Shown here: in pieces, positions 1-7,386 of the stretch | Layout of the letters: each line of letters opens with the position of its first letter | Numbering within the stretch: position 1 is the stretch's first letter | NCBI GenBank assembly: GCA_035569435.1 | Contig: DATMNB010000050.1 | Span: 1 to 44,199 of the forward strand | DNA: 44,199 nucleotides | Reading direction: 5' to 3' | From: DASRDS01 sp035569435 | GTDB taxonomy: Bacteria; Gemmatimonadota; Gemmatimonadetes; Gemmatimonadales; Gemmatimonadaceae | Position numbers and translations under genes: made by a program | Notes under the pieces: generated by a model | What the model was told of the DNA's origin: nothing | Seen by the model: the letters and a program-made list of their open reading frames with translations, nothing else | The model's database searches: none

Positions 1-75
1 TTGGCCGTCGAGGGCGAGATCGAAGATGTCGCCGTGGGCGCGCGGATGCAGGCGCACGTGGTCACCGCGTTTCAT
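1..75 (-). CDS. Partial hydrogenase-operon protein, N-terminal 25 residues
   Basis: An ATG at 75 opens a frame that runs without a stop to the left edge of the window. It begins MKRGDHVRLHPR and continues with an AHGDIFDLALDGQ-like stretch, so only the N-terminus is visible. The start lies 14 nt inside the end of the preceding gene (62-946), the same coupled arrangement as the rest of the hydrogenase operon, which supports it as a real cistron. Short proteins of this kind occur beside actinobacterial-type hydrogenase genes, but I cannot assign a function from 25 residues. It could instead be a chance overlap frame. Confidence 0.5.
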   Translation of the reverse strand, partial: MKRGDHVRLHPRAHGDIFDLALDGQ

Positions 76-946
76 CTGCCCTCCGCATGGTGCCGTGCAT
101 CTGCATGAAGTCGTCGGCGGTGAGCGCTTGGGTGCGCTCGAGGAGCCGGCGGGCGTGTTCGTCGGAGTGTCGCATTTCCCGCTGTTCGTCGTCGGTCAGC
201 GTCAGCACGCGCAGGGACAGGATCTCGTCGATCTCGGTGGCGTCGAACAGGTCGCCGGCGCTCTCTGCGGCGATCTCGGGATAGTCGTAGAGAATGATTG
301 GCGAGGACAGCATGGTCCCGCGCTGGCCCGGGTCGCCGGCCAGAACGGGCCACGTGCGGATGTTGCTGCACGCGGCAGTCTCGGCACGGAGCTCGTCCGG
401 CGGGTCGAGGAGCGACACCCACTCTCCACACGAGACCGAGAGGATCGTGTGGGCCGAGATTAACGAGCGTAAAAGCGCGTCATCTGATACAGGCGTCGTC
501 TCGTTGACGATGCGGGTGCGGATGCGATGGACGCCGGCTGGAAGTGCCACCGAGGCCAGTTCGATGGTGCAGCCGATCGCGTGTTGTCGGCGGACCACGG
601 CGCCGTCGGTCGTCTCACTCGCCGGCCAGGTGAATGTCCCGCGGCAACGGTCGCCGAGGGCGCAGTGCATGAGTCGCACGTCGCGCTCGACGGCTTCTTG
701 CCACGAGGTCGCATCGGTGGTGCGGTCGACCAGGTGGAGAAAGCGCACCTGTGCGCTGATCAACGTATCGGGGCCGCCGCGCACGAGGCACTCGGTCTGC
801 ATGAGCGGTGTCTCGCCGTCCGGGGGGGAGACGATGCCAAAGTTGAAGCGGCGGCGATTCTTCACGGCGGTCGGACGATAGGGGTACAACATGTACCCCT
901 CGTAGAGCAGGGCCGAGGCCACGCGGGCGACATCGTGACGGCTCAC
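62..946 (-). CDS. Conserved hydrogenase-operon protein of unknown function
   Basis: This 294-residue protein is read from a GTG at 946 that overlaps the TGA of the upstream DUF6084 gene in a GTGA junction. The open frame extends further upstream, but there it only shadows the DUF6084 gene, so the GTG is the better start. The N-terminus holds a distinctive patch (LLYEGYMLYPYRPTAVKNRR), followed by mixed alpha/beta sequence and an acidic C-terminus. No signal peptide, membrane segment or cysteine motif is apparent. It is the sixth cistron after the hydrogenase small subunit, so a role in maturation or assembly is plausible but is inferred from position only. I do not recognise a named domain. 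Confidence 0.75.
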   Translation of the reverse strand: MSRHDVARVASALLYEGYMLYPYRPTAVKNRRRFNFGIVSPPDGETPLMQTECLVRGGPDTLISAQVRFLHLVDRTTDATSWQEAVERDVRLMHCALGDRCRGTFTWPASETTDGAVVRRQHAIGCTIELASVALPAGVHRIRTRIVNETTPVSDDALLRSLISAHTILSVSCGEWVSLLDPPDELRAETAACSNIRTWPVLAGDPGQRGTMLSSPIILYDYPEIAAESAGDLFDATEIDEILSLRVLTLTDDEQREMRHSDEHARRLLERTQALTADDFMQMHGTMRRADETR

Positions 947-1572
947 GGGCCGGCTGCCTCTTCGACGGTCTGTTCCCAGGTGGTAATCCCGTGCTCCTGC
1001 TTGTACTGGTAGAGGCGATCGAAGACATCGCGGCGCAGGGCAAGCCAGGCGACGTTGGGGTAGTACTGGTCGATGAGTTGACGCCAGACGCGCACGGGGA
1101 GACGGAAGGTCGCCTCCCGATCCCATGGGATCGGCGATACCTGGAGGGCGCTGGACGGATCCTCGTAGAAGATGCTGCCGCTGAACAGGAAGGTGAGCGG
1201 CACGTGTCCGTCGTCAAGGCCGTAGAAGTATTTCGTCGCGGCGACGTTGAAGTCGAACGTGCAGGGGACCGTCACCTCGACGGTCGTCTCGCCCGTGAAA
1301 GCTGGGACGATCGTACTCACATGAGTCCAGAGCATACTCCGGAGGGTAGTGCTCCAGCGGTCGGGCTCTCCGAATAAATCGCACAGCTTGGATTGTTCGA
1401 TCCGGCTATATGGCCGGCGGGTCACGTCGAGCTGGACCTGCGAGCGGAGGACCACGGTGTGAATGCGCTCGGTCGCTGGCGTGTTCATCACGTGCAGGCC
1501 AAAACCGAGAAGGGGAACGGCAGCAAACGGCACCGGCGCCACTGACTCCAGGCCGAACGTGAGCTCAGGCAT
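943..1572 (-). CDS. DUF6084 family hydrogenase-associated protein
   Basis: The protein has 209 residues and starts MPELTFGLES at the ATG at 1572, eight nt inside the end of the DUF5947 gene. The sequence carries the features I associate with the DUF6084 family found beside group 1h/5 hydrogenases: an early segment on orthologous beta-rich sequence, a YSRIEQSKLCDLFGEP region, a conserved FDFNVAATKYFYGL stretch and a C-terminal WPR-like helical part. It has no signal peptide or membrane segment, so it is probably cytoplasmic. The biochemical role of the family is not known to me. Its fixed position in this operon suggests a part in hydrogenase assembly or electron transfer. The family call rests on recalled similarity, not on a search. 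Confidence 0.75.
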   Translation of the reverse strand: MPELTFGLESVAPVPFAAVPLLGFGLHVMNTPATERIHTVVLRSQVQLDVTRRPYSRIEQSKLCDLFGEPDRWSTTLRSMLWTHVSTIVPAFTGETTVEVTVPCTFDFNVAATKYFYGLDDGHVPLTFLFSGSIFYEDPSSALQVSPIPWDREATFRLPVRVWRQLIDQYYPNVAWLALRRDVFDRLYQYKQEHGITTWEQTVEEAAGP

Positions 1573-2161
1573 GGCGCCGCAGCTCGTCGAAGAAGCCACT
1601 GATCGCAGACCAGACCTCGGTGCCGCCGGAGAGCCCAGTCCACCGGGTCCGGATCAACCCGACCAGGCGGTAGCACTGATCGATGGGGACCAGGAAGTAC
1701 TCGGCTTGCATGCCCCCGCGGCCGTGGCCGACGCGATTGACGAGCAGCGCTTCCGTGTCGGGTTCCATCTCGTCCAGGACCGGATTCTCGCGCATGATGT
1801 CGTCCCATGCCTCCAGCGACAGGAGGGACTCCGTGGCGCCGGCCGGACTCGGATAGTTGGCGACGGGGCGGTCGTGGACCGTGGACTTGACGAAGAACGC
1901 CAGATCGATGGGCAGGCGCAGCTCGTCCCACTGCGCGTCCGTGAGCCGAAAGCCAGTGAGGGCGCGCACGCGGCGCGGGACGCGCTTGCGCGTCCCCGAC
2001 GCGCTGAACAACACGGCACACGGGCCGCAGACGCACGTGAGCCGGCGGGCGGCCGGTTCGATCACGTGGTCGTGGTCATCTGATAACTCGCGGCCACAGA
2101 GATCGCACCGCTCGACCTGGATCGGTCGCTCGACGAACCGCTTGAGCCGCTCGAGAGGCAT
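1565..2161 (-). CDS. DUF5947 family protein with cysteine-rich N-terminal cluster
   Basis: This 198-residue protein is read from an ATG at 2161 that shares one base with the TAA of the NifU-like gene (TAATG), a typical re-initiation junction. A longer frame upstream only shadows that gene. The N-terminal 50 residues contain CDLC (C19, C22), an HDH pair (H30, H32) and CVCGPC (C43, C45, C48), which look like a zinc or iron-sulfur site. The rest is a globular domain without membrane segments. DUF5947 proteins are known companions of actinobacterial-type hydrogenases. A metal-binding or rubredoxin-like role during maturation is my inference from the cysteines and the operon. Confidence 0.8.
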   Translation of the reverse strand: MPLERLKRFVERPIQVERCDLCGRELSDDHDHVIEPAARRLTCVCGPCAVLFSASGTRKRVPRRVRALTGFRLTDAQWDELRLPIDLAFFVKSTVHDRPVANYPSPAGATESLLSLEAWDDIMRENPVLDEMEPDTEALLVNRVGHGRGGMQAEYFLVPIDQCYRLVGLIRTRWTGLSGGTEVWSAISGFFDELRRHA

Positions 2162-2652
2162 TAGCGCCGCCGTTCGAGGAAGACGAGCGGCTCCTGGTGT
2201 TCGACGACGACGTCGGGGAGATCCGGCGCCGCTTCGCGCACGGCATTCTCGACGACGCTGGTGAGCGACGCCGCACCCTGCACGCGCACGTGGACCGCGC
2301 CCTGGTCGTCGAGGCGGACCAGCTCGACCGCGCCGCCGTGCGAATCGATATACGGGCGGGCATGCTCGATCGCTTCCCGCACGCGGGTCTCCGGATCGAC
2401 GGGGTGCAGGTCGTACAATAGCAATACGCTGCGGACGAGGGGATCGCGTGCGCACTGCTCCATCAGGGTATCGCCGCTCGGGCCAGCCTGGCGGATCAGC
2501 GTCACCATGCGCTCCATCGCGGCGCCATGGAGGTCCATGAGAGTCGCCACCAACTCGCGGGCGGTGGCGCCCGAGACCGGGTCAGTCCCGGTCTCGAGAC
2601 GCTCCACCAGCCCGTCGATGCGCTCGAGTCGACGCTCGAGCTCCGTGCTCAT
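2161..2652 (-). CDS. NifU-like protein lacking the cluster-binding cysteines
   Basis: The protein has 163 residues, with its ATG at 2652 overlapping the large-subunit stop by ATGA. Residues 1-80 form an unassigned helical region. Residues about 91-152 (beginning VREAIEHARPYIDSHGG) have the fold signature of the NifU C-terminal domain, which in the canonical family carries a CxxC pair that holds an Fe-S cluster for delivery. Here the equivalent stretch reads GAASLTSVVENAV and has no cysteine; the only cysteine in the protein is C67. It may therefore act as a structural or docking partner for hydrogenase rather than as an Fe-S carrier. NifU-like proteins are regular members of this hydrogenase operon type. 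Confidence 0.8.
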   Translation of the reverse strand: MSTELERRLERIDGLVERLETGTDPVSGATARELVATLMDLHGAAMERMVTLIRQAGPSGDTLMEQCARDPLVRSVLLLYDLHPVDPETRVREAIEHARPYIDSHGGAVELVRLDDQGAVHVRVQGAASLTSVVENAVREAAPDLPDVVVEHQEPLVFLERRR

Positions 2653-4442
2653 GGCTGCACACCAAACATCGGCGAGTGGTGTGTTTCCAGCACCTTGCCG
2701 TTGCCGAGGTACATGTGGACGCCGCAGGGGAGACAGGGATCGAAGCTCCGGACCGCCCGCATGATGTCGACGCCCTTGAAGGTGTCCGGGCCGTTCTCCT
2801 CAAAGATCGGCGTGTTCTGCACCGCATCCTCGTAGGGACCCGGCGTGCCGTAGGTGTCGCGCACACTCCCGTTCCACGGCGTCGGTGGGTACGGGTGGTA
2901 GTTGGCGATCTTGCCATCGCGGATCACGACGTGGTGCGAGAGCACGCCGCGCACGGCCTCGTGGAAGCCGCATCCGATGGCTTCATCGGGGACGGTGAAG
3001 TCGCTCCACGTTTTCGTGCGGCCCGCGTTGAGCTCGCGCAGCGCCTTCTCGATGAAGTAGTAGGCCATCGAGCAGGCGTAGGCCTGGAAGTACGTTCGGG
3101 CGCGGTCGCGCTCGATCGCATTGGACCACTTGGGGATCTTCCACTCGAATTCCGTCTCGCCCATCATCGCCGTCTTGGGGAGGAAGATCTTGACGCTGGT
3201 CCCCGTCGCCTTCACGTAGCCGGTGTCGACGAGTCCGGCGAGAGCGGTCGCCCAGAACCGGGCCAGTGGCCCGCCGCCGGTATCGAGCGCCAGATAGTCC
3301 TTGCCGTCGAACCAGCGCGGCGACATGGTCCAACTATAGTTGCCGTTGAAGTCACGTTTCTGCGGCTTGGGGAACGTGGTCTGGTTCCAGGGATGCCGCA
3401 TGTCGACGGGGTTGCCGAGCGGGTCGGTTTTGACGAACTGCTCGGCTTGTTGCCAGTCATCGTAGAACGAGTGACCGAGCAGGATCCGAATGCCGAGGTT
3501 GATGTCGACGAGATCGTGCGTGACGAGCTTGCCGTCGACGACGACGCCCGGTGTGACGTACATGGCGTCGCCCCACGTCGACATCTTCTTGTACGTGTAA
3601 TCGCAGGCGTCGGGATTGTTGAACGAGCCCCAGCAGCCGAGGAGGGTGCGGCGGAAGCCGACCTTCTCGTAGCCAGGGAGGGCGTCGTACCAGAAGTCGA
3701 ACAGGTCGTCGTGCAGCGGCACGCACTTCTTCATGAACTCGGCGTAGCGCGCGAGGCGGACCAGGTAGTCGGTGAAGAGCTGGACGGTCGGGACGGTCCC
3801 GACGCCGCCGGGGTAGAGTGTCGACGGGTGGACGTGCCGGCCTTCCATGAGACAGAACATTTCCCGTGTGTACCGACTGACCTGGAGCGTTTCCCGGTAG
3901 AAGTCACCGGTGAACGGATTCAGCGCCGTCATGATGTCGGAGATCTTGCGATAGCCGTGGATCTCGGCGTGCGGGCAGTCGGTCTTCTGGGCCTTGGCCC
4001 AGACGCCGGGGTTGGTCGCCTTGACCATCTGCTCGCAGAAGTCGACGCCGACGAGGTTATCCTGGAAGATGTTGTGGTCGAACATGTACTCGGCGGCTTC
4101 GCCGAGGTTCACGATCCACTCGCCGAGCGCCGGCGGCACGACGCCAAAGGCCATGTTTTGCGCGTACATGGCGCAGGTGGCGTGGTTGTCGCCGCAGATG
4201 CCGCAGATGCGGCTCGTAATGAAGTGTGCGTCGCGCGGGTCCTTCCCCTTCATGAAGATGCTGTAGCCGCGAAAGATCGACGACGTGCTGTAGCACTCGG
4301 CGACTTCGCGGTTGTCAAAATCGATCTTGGTGAAGATGCCGAGGCTGCCGACGATTCTGGTGATGGGGTCCCAATTCATGTCCACCAGCTTGCGCGACTT
4401 GCCCGGCGCTCCCGCTTTTTGCGCGGGTGCGATGCTGGTCAT
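2649..4442 (-). CDS. hhyL: [NiFe]-hydrogenase large subunit, group 1h/5 type
   Basis: This 597-residue catalytic subunit splits H2 at a NiFe(CN)2CO site. The two active-site motifs are visible: RICGIC at 79-83 (C80, C83) and DPCLPC at 568-573 (C570, C573) followed by GVH. In the family a maturation protease cuts after this histidine (H576), which here would release a 21-residue tail. The ATG overlaps the small-subunit stop by ATGA. Sequence and neighbours (NifU-like, DUF5947, DUF6084) match the actinobacterial-type, high-affinity hydrogenases that scavenge trace H2 in air. No membrane segment is present. The hyp maturation genes are not in the window. The subgroup is assigned from motif and operon pattern and needs a phylogeny for certainty. 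Confidence 0.95.
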   Translation of the reverse strand: MTSIAPAQKAGAPGKSRKLVDMNWDPITRIVGSLGIFTKIDFDNREVAECYSTSSIFRGYSIFMKGKDPRDAHFITSRICGICGDNHATCAMYAQNMAFGVVPPALGEWIVNLGEAAEYMFDHNIFQDNLVGVDFCEQMVKATNPGVWAKAQKTDCPHAEIHGYRKISDIMTALNPFTGDFYRETLQVSRYTREMFCLMEGRHVHPSTLYPGGVGTVPTVQLFTDYLVRLARYAEFMKKCVPLHDDLFDFWYDALPGYEKVGFRRTLLGCWGSFNNPDACDYTYKKMSTWGDAMYVTPGVVVDGKLVTHDLVDINLGIRILLGHSFYDDWQQAEQFVKTDPLGNPVDMRHPWNQTTFPKPQKRDFNGNYSWTMSPRWFDGKDYLALDTGGGPLARFWATALAGLVDTGYVKATGTSVKIFLPKTAMMGETEFEWKIPKWSNAIERDRARTYFQAYACSMAYYFIEKALRELNAGRTKTWSDFTVPDEAIGCGFHEAVRGVLSHHVVIRDGKIANYHPYPPTPWNGSVRDTYGTPGPYEDAVQNTPIFEENGPDTFKGVDIMRAVRSFDPCLPCGVHMYLGNGKVLETHHSPMFGVQP

Positions 4443-5503
4443 TGTCCGTTGCTCCTATAGCCGGTGGTCAACTCGGCTCGCGGGTGGCGCCATCTCGGCT
4501 CTTTGTTGAGCGTCGTGTTGGTGAACGCACGCAAGGTGCGGATGGTCCGGCCGTAGACGCCGATCGTGGTCGCCGAGACCTTGGCCCCCGGGGGCTCATC
4601 CATGAAGGGCATGAACTTGTCGGGGAACCCTGGCATCGTGCAGCCGATGCAGATGCCGCCGACGTTGGGACAGCCGCCGATGCCCGCCATCCAGCCGCGC
4701 TTGGGGACGTTGCAGTTCACGACCGGGCCCCAGCAGCCGAGTTTCACGATGCATTTGGGGGAGTTGTAGTCGGCGGCGAAGTCGCCTTCTTCATAGTACC
4801 CGGCGCGGTCGCACCCTTCGTGCACCGTCTTGCCGAAGAGCCATGTCGGCCGGAGCTGATCGTCGAGCGGGATCATCGGCGCGAGGCCGGCGACCTGATA
4901 GAGCAAGTAGAGCAAGGTTTCCATGAAGTTGTCGGGTTGCACGGGACAGCCCGGCACGTTCACGATCGGCAGGCCCGCCTTGGATTTCCAGTCCCAGCCG
5001 AGGTAGTCGGCGAGACCCATGGCGCCGGTGGGGTTGCCTTGCATGGCATGAATGCCACCGTACGTGGCGCAGGTGCCGGCCGCAACGACGGCGAGCGCTT
5101 TGGGCGCGAGCCAGTCGATCCAGGTCGTCGTCTTGATCGGCTGTCCGGTCTTAGCGTCGGTGCCCATGGCCGCCCAGTATCCATCGGTGCCGTGAATCTT
5201 TTCGTTGGGGACCGAGCCTTCGATCACGAGGACAAACGGGTCGAGCTTCCCGTCCTTACCCGCATAAAACGGCTTTAAGTACGCGTCGCCCGCGTCGACG
5301 GCGAGCACCGGGTTGTGGAGGTGGACTTTGGGGAGTCCGGGAATCGCGCCGAGCAGGACGTCTTCGATGCTCGGTTGGGTGGCGGCGGTGATCGAGACCG
5401 TGTCGCCGTCGCAGCCGAGTCCCGCCGTGATCCAAAGAATGTGAATATCAGAGACCGGCGACGGTCTCTGGGTCTTGTGGCCGTACGGAACGATGTCCGG
5501 CAT
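4439..5503 (-). CDS. hhyS: [NiFe]-hydrogenase small subunit, group 1h/5 type
   Basis: This 354-residue iron-sulfur subunit relays electrons from the NiFe site. The N-terminal proximal-cluster motif is LGCDGDT with C31 and D34, that is CxxD instead of the usual CxxC. This substitution is known from actinobacterial-type hydrogenases, where an aspartate ligates the proximal [4Fe-4S] cluster. Further ligands are seen in AAGTC, VPGCP, TVHEGC, KCIVKLGC, NCNVPKR, GGCPN and GICIGC. There is no twin-arginine signal, so the enzyme is probably cytoplasmic or bound on the cytoplasmic face. The ATG is preceded by a GGGGGA ribosome-binding site about 8 nt away. It heads the structural operon, and a paralogue lies at 7387-8376. 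Confidence 0.95.
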   Translation of the reverse strand: MPDIVPYGHKTQRPSPVSDIHILWITAGLGCDGDTVSITAATQPSIEDVLLGAIPGLPKVHLHNPVLAVDAGDAYLKPFYAGKDGKLDPFVLVIEGSVPNEKIHGTDGYWAAMGTDAKTGQPIKTTTWIDWLAPKALAVVAAGTCATYGGIHAMQGNPTGAMGLADYLGWDWKSKAGLPIVNVPGCPVQPDNFMETLLYLLYQVAGLAPMIPLDDQLRPTWLFGKTVHEGCDRAGYYEEGDFAADYNSPKCIVKLGCWGPVVNCNVPKRGWMAGIGGCPNVGGICIGCTMPGFPDKFMPFMDEPPGAKVSATTIGVYGRTIRTLRAFTNTTLNKEPRWRHPRAELTTGYRSNGQ

Positions 5504-5596
5504 CGCGTGTCCCCCGACGCTGCGAGTGAAATCGCGTGAGCACCGTGAGATATGGCCGGGGTCAACAGAGCAAAAGCGGGCTCCGTCCGGTAGCGG
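5504..5596 (-). promoter_or_regulatory. Gap between regulator gene and hydrogenase structural operon
   Basis: This 93-bp stretch is the only gap of more than a few bases between the orphan small-subunit/kinase/regulator genes and hhySL, so any separate hydrogenase promoter and operator should lie here or further upstream. On the minus strand it holds a TTGACC hexamer at about 5553-5558 but no convincing -10 partner, and a strong GGGGGA ribosome-binding site before hhyS. No terminator-like hairpin with a T-run is visible, so read-through from the regulator gene is possible. Confidence 0.35.
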
Positions 5597-6262
5597 CTAT
5601 CGGGGATTCCCCGGTCGCTCGCTGATACGCCACTCGATGGCGCGCTGCATGAGGGCGCGCGCGCCGGTGAGGGACAGTTTCTCCTTAATGTGCGCCTGGT
5701 ACGACTCGACCGTTTTGACGCTCAAGTGCAGGGCCTCGGCGATCTCGCGGGTGCCGTGGCCGTCACCGATGAGCCTGAAGACCTCGAGCTCGCGGTCGCT
5801 GAGACAATCGATGGACGTTTTGCGGGCCGTCGCCGGGCGGGCCACCATCTGTTGCAGCATACGGTTGGCGACGCGGTCCGAGACGTAGACCTCGTGGCGC
5901 ACGATCCGGCGAATGGCGTCGAGGACCTTGTCAGTGGCCTCCTGTTTCATGATGTAGCCGTTGGCGCCAGCGCGGAGCGCGCGCTCGGCGTAGGCGGCCT
6001 CATCGTGCATGGACAGGATGAGGATGGGCAGATCGCTATCGGTGGACCGAATGAGCTTGAGCAGGTCCAGCCCGTCGGGGCCGTTGAGCGAGATGTCGAG
6101 GATCAGAATGTCGGGCTGGAGCGCGGCGAGCGCGTCGGGGACCGACCCGGCCTCTTGGGCCTCGCCGCAGACGACGAGGTCGGGCTCCTGGTTGATCAGG
6201 AGGGTGAGGCCCTGGCGGACGATCGGATGATCGTCGACGAGAAAGACGCGATGTCGCGTCAC
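5597..6262 (-). CDS. NarL/FixJ-family response regulator
   Basis: This 221-residue regulator has an N-terminal receiver with the acidic pair D10/D11, phospho-acceptor D56 (in LILDIS) and K106 (in GYIMK). A C-terminal LuxR-type helix-turn-helix follows (LSDRELEVFRLIGDG ... TREIAEALHLSVKTVESY). I chose the GTG at 6262 because it overlaps the kinase stop in a GTGA junction; an upstream TTG at 6277 is possible. It lies directly downstream of the PAS kinase and is almost certainly its partner. The next gene on the same strand is hhyS, so the hydrogenase operon is the obvious target. That target is inferred, as no binding site is recognisable. Confidence 0.93.
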   Translation of the reverse strand: MTRHRVFLVDDHPIVRQGLTLLINQEPDLVVCGEAQEAGSVPDALAALQPDILILDISLNGPDGLDLLKLIRSTDSDLPILILSMHDEAAYAERALRAGANGYIMKQEATDKVLDAIRRIVRHEVYVSDRVANRMLQQMVARPATARKTSIDCLSDRELEVFRLIGDGHGTREIAEALHLSVKTVESYQAHIKEKLSLTGARALMQRAIEWRISERPGNPR

Positions 6263-7383
6263 GATTTGAAGTGGCAACTGACCATGGTCCCGCCGGGAGT
6301 GGCGCGACGGACATCCAACGACCCGCCGATCATGTCGGCGCGGTAGCGCATGATCTGCATCCCCAGTCCCGTGGGTCGCGACGGCGCGTCGCCCACGCCG
6401 ATGCCATCATCCTGCACCACGAGCAGGCCCGGCGCAAGCGACACGGTGAGCCGGGTGGGCTTGGCGTGGCGGATCGCGTTGGTGACCGCTTCCTGGGCGA
6501 TGTGATAGAGCTGGGTGGCGATGCGCACATCGGTGACTTGCGCGCCGTCAGCGCACTGGAACTCGCAGGGGATGTGAAAGAGATCCTCGATCTCCGCCGC
6601 CCAGCGCGCGAGCGCCGAGATCAGGCCATCGGCGCCGGACACGACCGGGAGCAGGCCGCGCGAGAGCTCGCGCGTCTTGTGAATGGCCTCGTTGACGAGG
6701 GTGACGATCTTGGCCGCATCGGTGGCTTCGGCGAGCTTGCTGTCGGCGAGCTTTTGCTCGAGCACCTTGCTCATGAACGCGATGCCGGTGAGGTGCTGGC
6801 CGAGTCCGTCGTGCAGGTCCTGGGCGATCTGGCGTTGGACGGTCGTGCCGATCTCGAGGATCGCCTGCTCCATGCGCTGGCGCTCGGCGATGTGCTCTTG
6901 CAGGGTCTGTTCGGTGCGCTTGAGCTCCGAGATGTCGAAGGCCACGCCGTGAATGAACCATGGGCGGCCATTGTCGCGGCGGATCATCTTGGCCTCGCAC
7001 TGAAACCAGATGACCCGGCCGTCGCGGGCGATCACGCGGTAGGCGGAGCGGAGCGGGTGGCCGGTCAAGAACATCTCGGCCGCCTCGATGCTCCATCGCT
7101 GCTGATCGTCGGGGTGGACCTGGTTGTACCAGCGGACCGGGTCCTCGAGCCATTCTGCCTGGGTGAACCCCAGGATCTCCTCGATGCGCGGACTGACGTA
7201 GGCTTCGCCGATGCCGCGGTCCAGGTATGCCATGAAGACAACCGCCGGCAGTTGCTCGACGAGCGTGCGGTACTTGTCGTCGGCGTTGGGTGGCGGGAGC
7301 TGGGATGCATCGCCCGGCGAGCGAAGGAAGACCGCGGCCAGGTCCTGCAGCGCCGATTCTGCTTCGTCCCGGGTCAATGCCAT
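6259..7383 (-). CDS. PAS-domain histidine kinase, NarX/DegS (HisKA_3) type
   Basis: This 374-residue kinase has a short leader (1-37) and a PAS domain at about 38-155 (YRTLVEQLPAVVF ... RVIWFQCEAKMI). A dimerisation helix of the HisKA_3 class carries phospho-acceptor H191 in QDLHDGLGQHL, and an HATPase domain shows EAVTNAIRHA, QDDGIGV and TGLGMQI motifs. There is no membrane segment, so it senses a cytoplasmic signal. The ATG lies 3 nt after the stop of the orphan hydrogenase small subunit, with a GGAGG site overlapping that stop, and its end overlaps the regulator gene. In known H2 sensors a PAS kinase (HoxJ) receives the signal from a regulatory hydrogenase. This layout suggests a similar link, which is inference. 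Confidence 0.95.
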   Translation of the reverse strand: MALTRDEAESALQDLAAVFLRSPGDASQLPPPNADDKYRTLVEQLPAVVFMAYLDRGIGEAYVSPRIEEILGFTQAEWLEDPVRWYNQVHPDDQQRWSIEAAEMFLTGHPLRSAYRVIARDGRVIWFQCEAKMIRRDNGRPWFIHGVAFDISELKRTEQTLQEHIAERQRMEQAILEIGTTVQRQIAQDLHDGLGQHLTGIAFMSKVLEQKLADSKLAEATDAAKIVTLVNEAIHKTRELSRGLLPVVSGADGLISALARWAAEIEDLFHIPCEFQCADGAQVTDVRIATQLYHIAQEAVTNAIRHAKPTRLTVSLAPGLLVVQDDGIGVGDAPSRPTGLGMQIMRYRADMIGGSLDVRRATPGGTMVSCHFKS

Positions 7384-7386
7384 CGC

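Noticed and set aside
2676..4460. 594-codon open frame on the plus strand opposite the hydrogenase large subunit
   Set aside because: It is the antisense shadow of a clear hydrogenase gene in GC-rich DNA; its translation is Val/Arg/Asp-rich with no domain and no operon partner.
5504..5596. Possible sigma-54 promoter upstream of hhyS
   Set aside because: A GG and a GC element are present near CGGAGCCCGCTTTTGC, but they are 11 rather than 10 bases apart and the flanking consensus is poor.
5602..5612. Palindrome GGGGATTCCCC as an operator or terminator
   Set aside because: It lies inside the last codons of the response-regulator gene, is short, and has no T-run.
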